Origin: Corallococcus silvisoli
Lineage (GTDB): Bacteria; Myxococcota; Myxococcia; Myxococcales; Myxococcaceae
Length of the DNA: 64,000 bases
Direction of reading: 5' to 3'
NCBI RefSeq assembly: GCF_009909145.1
Contig: NZ_JAAAPJ010000001.1
Location: forward strand, 744,001 to 808,000
Part shown: positions 16,332 to 24,836 of the stretch, piece by piece
Numbering within the stretch: the first letter of the stretch is position 1
How the letters are laid out: every line of letters starts with the position of its first letter
The notes under the pieces: generated by a model
Database searches by the model: none
The model's input: only the letters and a program-made list of their open reading frames with translations
Told to the model about the DNA's origin: nothing
Position numbers and translations under genes: made by a program

Positions 16332-17240
16332 GTGAAGGTCGACCTGAGTGATTTGAACGCCTTCGTGGTGGTGGCGCGCGCCAGGAGCTTCCGCGAAGGG
16401 GCTCGGATGAGTGGCAGCAGTGCCTCCTCGCTCAGTGAGGCGGTCCGTCGCCTGGAGGCACGTCTTGGGGTCCGGCTGCTCAACCGGACGACGCGCAGTG
16501 TCGTCCCCACGGACGCGGGGGAGGGACTGTTGAAGCGGCTCGACCCCGCCCTGGCGGAGATGGAGGCCGCGCTCGATGTGGTGAATGGCTACCGCGACAA
16601 GCCGGCGGGCGCCTTGCGCCTCAATGTCCCGCTCAGCGCGGCCCGGCTGGTGCTGCCGGGCATCATCCCCGGGTTCCTCGCCGCCTATCCCGACATCCGG
16701 TTGGAGGTGATGATCGAGGACCGCTTCGTCGATGTGATCGCCGCCGGGTGCGACGCCGGCATCCGCTACGACGAGCGGCTGGAGCAGGACATGATCGCGG
16801 TGCCCATCGGGCCTCGCTTCCAACGCTTCGCCACCGCCGCATCCCCGGCCTACCTCAAGCGGCACGGGCGGCCGGAACATCCCCGCGAGTTGCTCGCCCA
16901 TGCGTGCCTGCGCGGCCGGTTCGCGAGCGGCGCGATGACGCCGTGGGAGTTCGAGCGCGACGGCGAGGTGGTGCGGGTCGAGCCGACGGGGCCGCTCATC
17001 GTGCAGGCTGGCGGGGCGACGGAGCTCGCTGTCGACGCGGCGATCGCCGGGACCGGCATCGTGTACCTCTTCGAGGACTGGCTGCGCCCGCATCTTGAGA
17101 GCGGCGCCCTCGAGCCCCTCCTCGAGTCCTGGTGGCAGCGCTTCTCGGGGCCCTTCCTCTACTACCCCGGACGGCGACTCGTGCCCGCACCGCTGCGGGC
17201 CTTCATCGACTTCATCAAGGCCCCGGCGGAGCAGCCTTGA
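16332..17240 (+). CDS. LysR-family transcriptional regulator
   Basis: A 302-residue regulator. Residues 1-65 form the winged helix (LNAFVVVARARSFREGAR, then SEAVRRLEARLGVRLLNRTT, SVVPTDAGE). Residues ~90-295 are the periplasmic-binding-protein-like effector domain, beginning GALRLNVPLSAARLVLPGI and including AAGCDAGIRYDERLEQDM. It belongs to the CrgA-like branch by its typical YYPGRR near the end. The start is GTG 16332 in frame with the HTH. It is divergent from the YdbC-like reductase with a 91-base gap, the classic LysR layout, so it probably controls that gene and itself. The inducer is not known. Confidence 0.93.
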   Translation: MKVDLSDLNAFVVVARARSFREGARMSGSSASSLSEAVRRLEARLGVRLLNRTTRSVVPTDAGEGLLKRLDPALAEMEAALDVVNGYRDKPAGALRLNVPLSAARLVLPGIIPGFLAAYPDIRLEVMIEDRFVDVIAAGCDAGIRYDERLEQDMIAVPIGPRFQRFATAASPAYLKRHGRPEHPRELLAHACLRGRFASGAMTPWEFERDGEVVRVEPTGPLIVQAGGATELAVDAAIAGTGIVYLFEDWLRPHLESGALEPLLESWWQRFSGPFLYYPGRRLVPAPLRAFIDFIKAPAEQP

Positions 17241-17309
17241 GGTCGCCGCCAGGGGCTCTGCGGCGCGGCGGTCACGAGCGCGCGGGACGTCGAAGCGGAA
17301 CGTCCGCGC

Positions 17310-18116
17310 TCAGCAGCCCGTCTGGGTCGTGGTCGTCGTCTGCCCGGTGCGGTCCTTGAGGATGTACTTGTTCGTGGGCGTCGTGATGAAGAGCTCCGCT
17401 CCCGCGACCCCGTCCGAGTCACAGGCCGCGGTGATGGTGAAGGTGGTGCTGAAGGCGTAGTACTGCGAGGTGCGGGCCGAGTCGTGGATGATGGAGATGC
17501 CCTGGCCCGTGCTGTTCTTGGCCACGACGACGATGTCCGCGCCGGCGACGCCGTTCGTGTCGATGACAGTGTTGATCTGATACGTCCCCGAGAACGGATA
17601 GAAAGTGCTGCTGGCGCTCCGATGCCGGATGACGCTGACACCGCCAATCGATGCCGTGACGATCTCCGAGCCCGCCACCCCGTCCGTGTCGCTCACGCTC
17701 ACGATCGAAAAGTCGCCGGAGAAGGAATAGAACTGCGACGTCCCTTTCTTGTCGGTGATGACGCTGATGCCGCCACTGGTGACGACCACCACCTCCAGGC
17801 CCGCGGTCCCATCCAGGTCCGTGGAGGCGTTGTTGACGGCGAAGCTGCCGCTGAAGGCGTAGAACTTCGTCGTCCCCTTCGATGGATGAAAGATGGAGAC
17901 GCCCGTCAGGCTGGTGGTGAGCTGGTCGATGGTCCCGTCGCCGTCGAAGTCGCCGCTGGCGGTGAGCGGCGCCTGCTGGGTCGCGGGGACTGGATCCGCG
18001 GACGGCTCCTCGGGGACGTCGCCACATCCCAGTGCAAGCACGACGGCCGCGAGCGCCGCACCGCGAGCACCGAACATCCAACGCCACATCCCAGTCGTTC
18101 GTGACAGGTTCTTCAT
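17310..18116 (-). CDS. Lipoprotein built of five ~45-residue FG-GAP-like repeats
   Basis: A 268-residue surface lipoprotein. ATG 18116 follows GGGAGA; the lipobox is VLALGCG, with Cys near residue 31. From residue ~57 the protein consists of five tandem repeats with the frame DxDGxxGxElxxxxxxGisVI, followed by a stretch ending in fYxFSGxF; for example SDTDGVAGSEIVTASIGGVS and IDTNGVAGADIVVVAKNS. The Asp-rich motifs (DFDGDG, DTDG, DTNG) resemble calcium-binding FG-GAP/VCBS repeats of beta-propellers, but five blades would be few, so it could pair with another copy. No partner gene is adjacent. Function unknown. Confidence 0.8.
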   Translation of the reverse strand: MKNLSRTTGMWRWMFGARGAALAAVVLALGCGDVPEEPSADPVPATQQAPLTASGDFDGDGTIDQLTTSLTGVSIFHPSKGTTKFYAFSGSFAVNNASTDLDGTAGLEVVVVTSGGISVITDKKGTSQFYSFSGDFSIVSVSDTDGVAGSEIVTASIGGVSVIRHRSASSTFYPFSGTYQINTVIDTNGVAGADIVVVAKNSTGQGISIIHDSARTSQYYAFSTTFTITAACDSDGVAGAELFITTPTNKYILKDRTGQTTTTTQTGC

Positions 18117-18218
18117 GGTGTCTCCCACAGGGACCTGTGAGGAAGTTCGGGTCCCCCCAGGGAGAATCCTGCCGCCATCGCGCTTGAATTGTAAGGGGAG
18201 CGGGGCGGATGAGAATCA

Positions 18219-18231
18219 TTGCGCCGCGCAA
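18219..18231. promoter_or_regulatory. 13-bp palindrome between two divergent lipoprotein genes
   Basis: TTGCGCCGCGCAA is a perfect inverted repeat around one central base. It lies in the 218-base gap between the lipoprotein genes starting at 18116 (minus) and 18335 (plus), next to the AT-richer promoter-like stretch. It could be an operator for either gene. Short GC-rich palindromes arise easily by chance here, so confidence is low. Confidence 0.25.
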
Positions 18232-18334
18232 CAATAATCCAGACAAGAGGATGGGTGGTTGTCATGGGTGGCGGTCGAATGGAGGATCGCGGCCGCCTCG
18301 GGTTTGACGTTTTCCATTGAAGGAGCCATGACGC

Positions 18335-18748
18335 ATGAAAAGACAGTCGACTTTCGTCTGGGGTGCCGCGCTCTTCGTTGCCGCCTGTGGTGGGGAGATG
18401 GAGGCAGGGCCGACCCTGGCGACTCAAGAGGCAGCAGCCCTCTCCCCGAGTGATCCGCTGGTGGGCACCTGGTGTCATCCGAGCTGGCCCGGATGCTTCA
18501 CCCTGTACAGCAGCGGTTCAGGGTACATGTCGAGCGGTGGAGATGGTTGCTGGCTGGCGGGCGACCTGAAATTCGCGGGAGTGACCGCGGGTGCCACCCC
18601 CGGGACCTACGTGGGAACGCGCTACATGTACGGTTCAGGGGTTTGTGGCCACCCTGCTCCCCGCTCCGTGACCATCACCCTGACGGGGCCCGACACCCTC
18701 ACGGAGGTCGCAGGCGACTTCACGACGAGCTGGACCCGTTCGCCCTGA
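18335..18748 (+). CDS. Small hypothetical lipoprotein, 137 residues
   Basis: ATG 18335 is preceded by GAAGGAGC. The N-terminus is a lipoprotein signal (FVWGAALFVAACGG; lipid Cys near residue 18). After a short acidic linker the mature domain is small and beta-rich with four Cys (GTWCHPSWPGCFTLY, GDGCWLAGDL, GSGVCGHPAPRSVTI). It resembles a lipocalin-like or META-type fold in size and in the opening LVGTW, but no family was firmly recognised. It is a single gene ending in a strong bidirectional terminator at 18784-18822. Function unknown. Confidence 0.75.
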   Translation: MKRQSTFVWGAALFVAACGGEMEAGPTLATQEAAALSPSDPLVGTWCHPSWPGCFTLYSSGSGYMSSGGDGCWLAGDLKFAGVTAGATPGTYVGTRYMYGSGVCGHPAPRSVTITLTGPDTLTEVAGDFTTSWTRSP

Positions 18749-18783
18749 AGCGGTCGAGCGCGGCCCTCCACACGGATGGATGA

Positions 18784-18822
18784 AGGCCCCGCCTCTCCGG
18801 ACGCGCCGGCGAGGCGGGGCCT
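18784..18822. terminator. Strong bidirectional terminator
   Basis: AGGCCCCGCCTC (18784-18795) and GAGGCGGGGCCT (18811-18822) form a perfect 12-bp stem. It sits between the convergent stops at 18748 (plus) and 18847 (minus) and can serve both genes. Confidence 0.8.
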
Positions 18823-18846
18823 GGGGGGCCACGAGCGCCCGGCCCG

Positions 18847-21732
18847 CTACTGGCCGTCAAGCCTTCCATCCAGGTTCCGGTCGAGCGCGATGCGCGTGCC
18901 GGAGCCCGGAGGAACCGCGGTGAAGGTCACCTCCTGACCCAGCGTGTTCGCCAGCGCGCGGAGGGCCTGGGGGGTGATGTTGGCGGTGCCGTCGTCGGGC
19001 TTCCACGTGCCGGCCACGCGGTCGAACAGGAAGCCCTTCACGCGGGTCCCGATGGCGGCCTTCGCCACCAGGTCGGCCTCGTACGTGGAGCCGCCCAGGA
19101 GCTTCGACACGAACGGCGCCTTCGCACGGGCCACCAGCAGGTCGATGCGCGGCCCCACCGCGGCGCCGTTCGTCGACGTCAGCGTCACCTGCTGACCGAC
19201 GATGGGCGCCAGGTCGGAGTCCACCGCCATCATGTAGGCCTCCACGCCCCGGCGGTCGGTGTCGTTCCGGAAGCCCACCAGGGGCCCGCCGATGCTGGTG
19301 TTGGAGAAGACGATGGCGCTGAAGAAGCGGAACAGCGTGTCCACCGCGCCGTCATGCGTGAAGCCGAAGCCGCGGATCTGATCGCCCGTGGGGCCGCTCT
19401 CCGGGTGCTGGAAGAAGCTGTTGTCCGGGAAGCCGAACATGCCGACCTTCGTGTACATGTTGCGCACGTGGGGAATCTTCATGATCTGACTGATGCCCTC
19501 GAAGCTCGAGTGGCCGTCGGTGCCGAAGAAGCCCTGCGCGGCGTCGATGGCGTGACAGCCGTTGCAGCTGAAGCCGGTGTTGGTGCCAATCGCCAGGCCG
19601 TCCACGCGGCGGCTGCCGAAGAAGAAGTCGCGGCCCGCCGCCTGCGTCGAGGTGAGCGAGTTGTCCAGGTTGCGGATGGGGTTCGGCGGCAGCTGCACCT
19701 GGAGCTGGAAGCTCGTGAACCGGTTCATCTCCGCCTCGGTGGGCAGGGTGGCGCGGCCGAGCAGCCCCTGGAAGGCGACGATGAAGTTCTTGAAGGAGAG
19801 CGCCTCGTCGTAGGCGCTCGCGCCGAAGAACCCGGTCGAGCGGTCTCCGCGCCAGTGCATGGCGCCCGAGTTGGACATGCCGCGCAGGGTCTGCGTCGTC
19901 ATGGGCCCCTTCATCGGATGGAAGGAGTCCTGGTTGCCGGTGCCGTTGATGTCCGAACTCGGGTGGCCGGTGAACAGGCGGAAGGCGCCAATCTCGAGGC
20001 TGCTCGCGAGGCGCTTGTCGATGGCGTTGGTGGACACCGGGTCGTCCGGGTTGCCCAGGTCCCAGGCGATCTCATCCTTGTCGCCGAAGATGTGGCAGCT
20101 GGCGCAGGAGGCCTCGCCGTTGGCCGAGGAGAAGTTCGCGTCGTAGAGGAGCGGGCGGCCCTGCACGACGGAGTCGGGCTCGGGGTTGTAGAGCGCGGCC
20201 GCCGCCACCTGTCCCTTCGTGGCGAGGTCGATGACCTTCACCGCGTTGTCGAAGCGGGTCATCACGTAGAGGCGGTTGCGCGCCTCGTCCAGCACGAGGC
20301 CGCTGGGGCCGCCGCCGCTCACGGGGATGTAGTTGGCGCTCGCCGTCCTGGGGTTGAAGGTGTCCGCCTCCAGCGCCGCGGTGTCGAAGACACCGACCTT
20401 GCTGGAGCTGAACGCGGCCACGTACAGCTTCGCGCCGTCGCTGGAGATGGCCATCTCCGTGGGGGTGGAGAGGCTGTGGTTCTTGGCCGTGAGGTCGAAG
20501 CCGGGGGCGCCGGCCAGCTTCGAATAGTCGAGGTGCTTGTTCAGGTGGCGCGGAGACACCGACGTCCCCTTGATGACGGTGATGCGCATCTTCGCGATGT
20601 TGCCCTGCACCGTGCTGCCGCCGAAGGCACCGGGGCCCTCGAAGCGGGTGAGGTTGTTGGCGTCGCTGTTGGTCGCGTACACCACGCCTGTCTTCGGGTT
20701 GGTGGCCAGGTTGAAGACGGTCGTGCCCACGCCGGTGTAGAACGCCTGTTGTTGCAGGCCATCCGCGTCGATGGCGAAGACGTCCTTGTCTGGCAGGTTG
20801 AACCGCACGCCGTTGTTCCAGTCGCGGCCGAGCGTGTCCTCCCATCGGCCGCGGGTGCTGTTCCATTGGACGATGAGGCCCGTCTCCGGGGCCTTCGCAC
20901 CCTGGGCGTTCGTGGCTGGACCGGGCAGCCCGCCTGGGAAGAGGTTGTTTCCCCACGGGAACGTGTCCGGCAAGACGAGACACACGCCCGCGTTGCCGAA
21001 GCCGTTGCAGACGCTGTCCATGTTGATGGTCGTCGTCCGGTTTCCGGACTGGGCGATGGCCGCGTACACCGTCTTCTTGTCCGGGCTGACGGCGAGCGAC
21101 CGCGGGGTGTCTCCGAAGAGCGTCAGGATGCGGACGGGCGTGCCCCCCAGCGTCGTCCCGAGGGACGCGGGGTTGAAGACCCAGATGTCCGCGCGGCCCA
21201 CGCCGGGCGTGCTGAGCTGCGGATCCCCCGCGCCGGGCACGGAGGCGATGGACGGGTCCGTGCGCTGCTGGCCGCGGTGCGCGGTGGAGATGAACGCATG
21301 GCCGTTGGCTCCGGCGAACACGACGTCGCGCGGTTCGTCACCCACGAGCAGCGTGCGCACCACGTGCGGCGTGCCGCTCACGCTCACCACGCTGATGCTG
21401 TCGGACAGGTGGTTGACGACCCAGACCTCGGTGTCGCTGCGCGCGGCGACCGACACCGGCTCCAGGCCCACCGGCACCTCCGCGACGAGCGACAGGCCTC
21501 CGTTCGTGACGTTGAAGACCGCCAGGCGGTTGTCTGGCGTGTTGACCGCGAACAGCTTCGTCCCGTCGGGAGAGAGGGCCAACGGGCGCACGTGCGCGCT
21601 CTCGAACTCGATGAACGAGGGCGCCTGGGCAGCGGCACGCGAGGAGACGAAGAGCGACACCGCGGCGCACAGCAGACGGGCGTGAGCGCGCCACCGGTTC
21701 TTGCTCATTCCCGCTAGGGGGTGACGGACCAT
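18847..21732 (-). CDS. Periplasmic YVTN-type beta-propeller fused to a dihaem cytochrome c domain
   Basis: A 961-residue exported protein. ATG 21732 has TTGGAG at good spacing and leads into a signal peptide (LLCAAVSLFVSSRAAAQA); a start eight codons later is possible, and the longer frame overlaps the LuxR gene. Residues ~40-600 form a YVTN/YncE-like propeller (LALSPDGTKLFAVNTPDNRL, SLAVSPDKKTVYAA). The C-terminal part carries two haem c motifs, CASCH and CNGCH, separated by about 200 residues, as in MauG/cytochrome c peroxidase-type proteins (GREFF-like GRDFFFGSRRVDG, HSSFEGISQIMKIPHVRNM). It likely moves electrons in the periplasm; the substrate is unknown. It is divergent from a LuxR regulator. 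Confidence 0.9.
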   Translation of the reverse strand: MVRHPLAGMSKNRWRAHARLLCAAVSLFVSSRAAAQAPSFIEFESAHVRPLALSPDGTKLFAVNTPDNRLAVFNVTNGGLSLVAEVPVGLEPVSVAARSDTEVWVVNHLSDSISVVSVSGTPHVVRTLLVGDEPRDVVFAGANGHAFISTAHRGQQRTDPSIASVPGAGDPQLSTPGVGRADIWVFNPASLGTTLGGTPVRILTLFGDTPRSLAVSPDKKTVYAAIAQSGNRTTTINMDSVCNGFGNAGVCLVLPDTFPWGNNLFPGGLPGPATNAQGAKAPETGLIVQWNSTRGRWEDTLGRDWNNGVRFNLPDKDVFAIDADGLQQQAFYTGVGTTVFNLATNPKTGVVYATNSDANNLTRFEGPGAFGGSTVQGNIAKMRITVIKGTSVSPRHLNKHLDYSKLAGAPGFDLTAKNHSLSTPTEMAISSDGAKLYVAAFSSSKVGVFDTAALEADTFNPRTASANYIPVSGGGPSGLVLDEARNRLYVMTRFDNAVKVIDLATKGQVAAAALYNPEPDSVVQGRPLLYDANFSSANGEASCASCHIFGDKDEIAWDLGNPDDPVSTNAIDKRLASSLEIGAFRLFTGHPSSDINGTGNQDSFHPMKGPMTTQTLRGMSNSGAMHWRGDRSTGFFGASAYDEALSFKNFIVAFQGLLGRATLPTEAEMNRFTSFQLQVQLPPNPIRNLDNSLTSTQAAGRDFFFGSRRVDGLAIGTNTGFSCNGCHAIDAAQGFFGTDGHSSFEGISQIMKIPHVRNMYTKVGMFGFPDNSFFQHPESGPTGDQIRGFGFTHDGAVDTLFRFFSAIVFSNTSIGGPLVGFRNDTDRRGVEAYMMAVDSDLAPIVGQQVTLTSTNGAAVGPRIDLLVARAKAPFVSKLLGGSTYEADLVAKAAIGTRVKGFLFDRVAGTWKPDDGTANITPQALRALANTLGQEVTFTAVPPGSGTRIALDRNLDGRLDGQ

Positions 21733-21974
21733 GGGGATCTCCAAGGGAGCGAGGAATAACTGCTCAAGTTGAATTACCAGTGAGCACCGCGACATCGCCC
21801 CCTCCGAAGGGAGGGGGACGCAGGCGCGCTGGGGGGACCTCCACGGGGTCTGGGTGCGCCTGTGACGCGTCGCGGTGTTCTCTGCTCGACGCTGGGGGCG
21901 TGAGGGGGCCGGTCCTCGAGTGCGTCGCCCGTGGTCTACTGGGCATTGCCATCGGTCGCAGGGGGGAGGTGCCC

Positions 21975-24758
21975 ATGCCGAGCTCTCGAATGGCTCTGGG
22001 GAGCCCTGTCGCGCCAGGGGGCGTCGTGGAGCGTCCTGGGCCGATGGGCGACCCGGTCTCACACCTGCTGCCGACGAAGCTCTCGCCGCCGAGGACGGCG
22101 TCGGTGCTCGTGTCGCGGAGCGCGGCGCTCCGGAAGATCGACCGCGGGGTTGGCGGCAAGCTGGTGTTGGTGACCGCGCCGTTGGGCTCGGGCAAGACGA
22201 CGCTGCTGACGCAGTGGGACCGCGAGGCGCGAGGGTCGCGGCTGCTCGCGTGGCTGTCGCTCGACGAGCGGGACAACGCGCCCGAGCGCTTCTTCTCCTA
22301 CCTCGTGGGGGCCATCCGCCGCGCGGCCCCGGAGTTCGACGCGTACATCGCGAGCCAGTTGGATGCGCAGGTGGCGCTCCCGCTCGACCATGCGACGACG
22401 GTGGTGCTGCGGAGTCTTTGGAACCTGGGGCGTGAGCTCGTCGTGGTCCTGGACGACTTCCACGTGCTGCGGGAGGGCGCGCTGGTGCGGGCCTTCTCAT
22501 ACCTGCTGGACCACGCTCCGCCGCACGTCCACTGGATTGTCTCTTCGCGCAGCCCTCCCGAACTGGACCTGGCGAAGCTGAAGCTCACCGAGCAGCTGGT
22601 GACGCTCGACAGCCGCGACCTGAGCCTGGATGGGGAGGCCATCCATGAGCTGGGCCAGCGCCTGTGCGGCGCGGCGCTCAAGCCCGAGGATGTCGAGTAC
22701 CTGCGCGCGCGCACCGAGGGCTGGGTGGCCGGCGTGAAGCTGGCCCTGCTGACGGCGGGCGAGCATGCCAGCGTGAGCGACGCGCTCCGCAAGGCCATTG
22801 GCTCGAACCACGACGTGGCCCGGTACCTCGCGGACGTGCTGCTGCGCGAGCAGACGGCGGAGGTGCGCGCGTTCCTGGTGCTCAGCTCGGTGGTGGACCG
22901 GCTCAACGGGGCGCTGTGCAACGCGCTCCTGGGCATCACGCATGGACCGGCGCTGCTGGCGGAGCTGGAGCGGGCGCAGTTGTTCATCCAGCCGCTCGAC
23001 ACGCAGAACCAATGGTACCGGTTCCACTCGCTGTTCCTCGACTTCCTGCGCACCCAGCTCGCGTGCACGTACGGCGACCGCCTCCCCGGGCTGCACCGCG
23101 CGGCGAGCGAGTGGTTCGCCGGGAACGCGCTGCCGGACGAGGCGCTGACGCACGCGTTCGCCTCGGGGGACCGGGGCTGGTGCCTGGAGCTCACGGCCCG
23201 CTGCGCGGAGGCGTGGATGCGCGAGGGCGAGATCGCCTCCGTGCTCCATTGGACGGCGAAGCTGACAGCGGAGGAGACCTTCCGCTCGCCGGCTGTCTGT
23301 GTGGCGCGCATCGCGTGCCTCATCCTGTCCCGCTGCTTCGCGCCTGCCTCCCTGGCGCTGCAGGACGCGCAGCGCCGGCTCCAGACGGCGGGGGCCGACC
23401 CGGAGCGTGAGCGGCTGTCGCGGCAGCTCTCCCGGCTCGCGCTGCTGCACGCCGTCCTGTCGGACTCGGCCCCGGGCTCCTGCGTTGAACTGGAGGAGTC
23501 ACCCGGGGACGAGGCGCCGGATGTCTTCATGGCGGGAGCGGTGCTGGCGGCGAAGGCCTACCAGGCGCTCCGGCTGAACCGGTTCGATGCGATGCGCCGG
23601 CTCGCGTCGGCCGCGCGCGAGACGTTGCAGGGGCTGAACCATGCATACCTGGTGGGCTACACGGACGTCCTCATCGTGCTGGCGGACCGGGCGCAGGGGC
23701 ACATGAAAGATGCGTCGGACCGGTGCGAGGCGGCGTTCGAGCGCGCGAGCCGGGGACGGCGCAACCCGGTGTGGGTGAACGCGGCGACGGCGCTGGCCAA
23801 CACCCGCTATGACCAGAACCGTTTGGATGAGGCGGAGGCGCTCTGCATCGAGGTCCTGCCGCTGCTGTCCCAGGCGGCGGTGTTCGAGACCTTCGCGGTG
23901 GCGTACCTGGTGCTGGCCCGCATCAAGTCGATTCGAGGCAAGTACGCGGAGGCCTGGCAGTTGCTGGACTACCTGCACAGCGTGCTCGAGTGCGGACACC
24001 AGACGCGCTTCCTGGCCCATGTCTGTGGCGAGAAGATCCGCCTGGGGTTGGTGGAGCAATCCCCCGCGCGGGTGAAGGCGGTGGCGCGGGAGTTCGGCCT
24101 GGGAGAGCGGATGCGCCGGGGCGAGTGGCGTGAGCGACGCTTCTACGACGAGACCTGGGAGCAGCTGGGGGTGGCGCAGGCCTGGGTGTTGATGGCGCGG
24201 GGGCGGCACGACCGGGCGCACGGGCTGCTGGAGACGCTGCGGGCCAGCGCGCATGAGGCGGGCTGTGTCGCTCGGGAGACGGCGCTGCTGGCCGCGCTGG
24301 CGGTATGTCATTGGCGTGCCGGAGCCCCCGCGGCGGCGTTCGCCGAGGTGAACCGGGGGTTCGCGCGGGTGCCGCGGTTTGGCTTCAGCCGGGGCGTGTT
24401 CGACGAGACGCCAGGGTTGCAGGAGGTCATCGTCGCGGCGGCCACGCAGCGGAAGCTGAGCCACGTCCTGCCGGCCCGATACACCGAGCGGTATCAGGAC
24501 CTGCTGTCCCTGGGCAGCGGCGGGCCGGTGGGGTTCGCGGCACTGCCCAGCGCGCCGCTGGAGCCGCTCACCGAGCGGGAGCTCCAGATGCTCAAGCTGC
24601 TGGCCCAGGGGCTGAGCAACCAGGAGATCAGCCAACGCTCCAACGTGGCGCTCTCCACCACGAAGTGGCACTTGCGCAACGTGTTCGCGAAGCTCGACGT
24701 GACGACACGCACCGCGGCCATCGTGAAGGCGCGGGAGCGGTTGGAGCGCAGCCTCTGA
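21975..24758 (+). CDS. MalT-like LuxR-family regulator (large ATP-binding type)
   Basis: A 927-residue STAND-type transcription activator. ATG 21975 is preceded by GGGGGGAGGT; the frame is open upstream but without such a signal. After a short leader come LLPTKLSPPR (typical opening of MalT-like proteins) and a Walker A loop APLGSGKTT (residues ~68-76), the Walker B-like VVVLDDFHVL and the sensor-type SSRSPPELDLAKLK. Residues ~400-840 are helical repeats that would bind the inducer. The C-terminal ~65 residues are a LuxR HTH: LTERELQMLKLLAQGLSNQE, then RNVFAKLDV TTRTAA. It is divergent from the propeller-cytochrome gene (242-base gap), its most likely target; that is inference. Confidence 0.93.
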   Translation: MPSSRMALGSPVAPGGVVERPGPMGDPVSHLLPTKLSPPRTASVLVSRSAALRKIDRGVGGKLVLVTAPLGSGKTTLLTQWDREARGSRLLAWLSLDERDNAPERFFSYLVGAIRRAAPEFDAYIASQLDAQVALPLDHATTVVLRSLWNLGRELVVVLDDFHVLREGALVRAFSYLLDHAPPHVHWIVSSRSPPELDLAKLKLTEQLVTLDSRDLSLDGEAIHELGQRLCGAALKPEDVEYLRARTEGWVAGVKLALLTAGEHASVSDALRKAIGSNHDVARYLADVLLREQTAEVRAFLVLSSVVDRLNGALCNALLGITHGPALLAELERAQLFIQPLDTQNQWYRFHSLFLDFLRTQLACTYGDRLPGLHRAASEWFAGNALPDEALTHAFASGDRGWCLELTARCAEAWMREGEIASVLHWTAKLTAEETFRSPAVCVARIACLILSRCFAPASLALQDAQRRLQTAGADPERERLSRQLSRLALLHAVLSDSAPGSCVELEESPGDEAPDVFMAGAVLAAKAYQALRLNRFDAMRRLASAARETLQGLNHAYLVGYTDVLIVLADRAQGHMKDASDRCEAAFERASRGRRNPVWVNAATALANTRYDQNRLDEAEALCIEVLPLLSQAAVFETFAVAYLVLARIKSIRGKYAEAWQLLDYLHSVLECGHQTRFLAHVCGEKIRLGLVEQSPARVKAVAREFGLGERMRRGEWRERRFYDETWEQLGVAQAWVLMARGRHDRAHGLLETLRASAHEAGCVARETALLAALAVCHWRAGAPAAAFAEVNRGFARVPRFGFSRGVFDETPGLQEVIVAAATQRKLSHVLPARYTERYQDLLSLGSGGPVGFAALPSAPLEPLTERELQMLKLLAQGLSNQEISQRSNVALSTTKWHLRNVFAKLDVTTRTAAIVKARERLERSL

Positions 24759-24836
24759 GGACGTCAGGGGGAGCAGGGGACTCCCCACGGGGGCCTCGGA
24801 GCGCTCCATGTGCGGGCATGGTAGAAACCGTGGCTC

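Noticed and set aside
18208..18236. Fur-box-like stretch GAGAATCATTGCG
   Set aside because: Only one half resembles the Fur consensus; the palindrome at 18219-18231 explains the symmetry better.
19354..21717. 787-residue plus-strand open frame opposite the propeller-cytochrome gene
   Set aside because: Val/Glu/Arg/His-rich antisense shadow; the minus strand shows a signal peptide, propeller repeats and haem motifs.
24760..24836. Sigma-54 (-24/-12) promoter before the sigma-54 activator gene
   Set aside because: No GG-N10-GC pair with the surrounding consensus could be found in the short gap.
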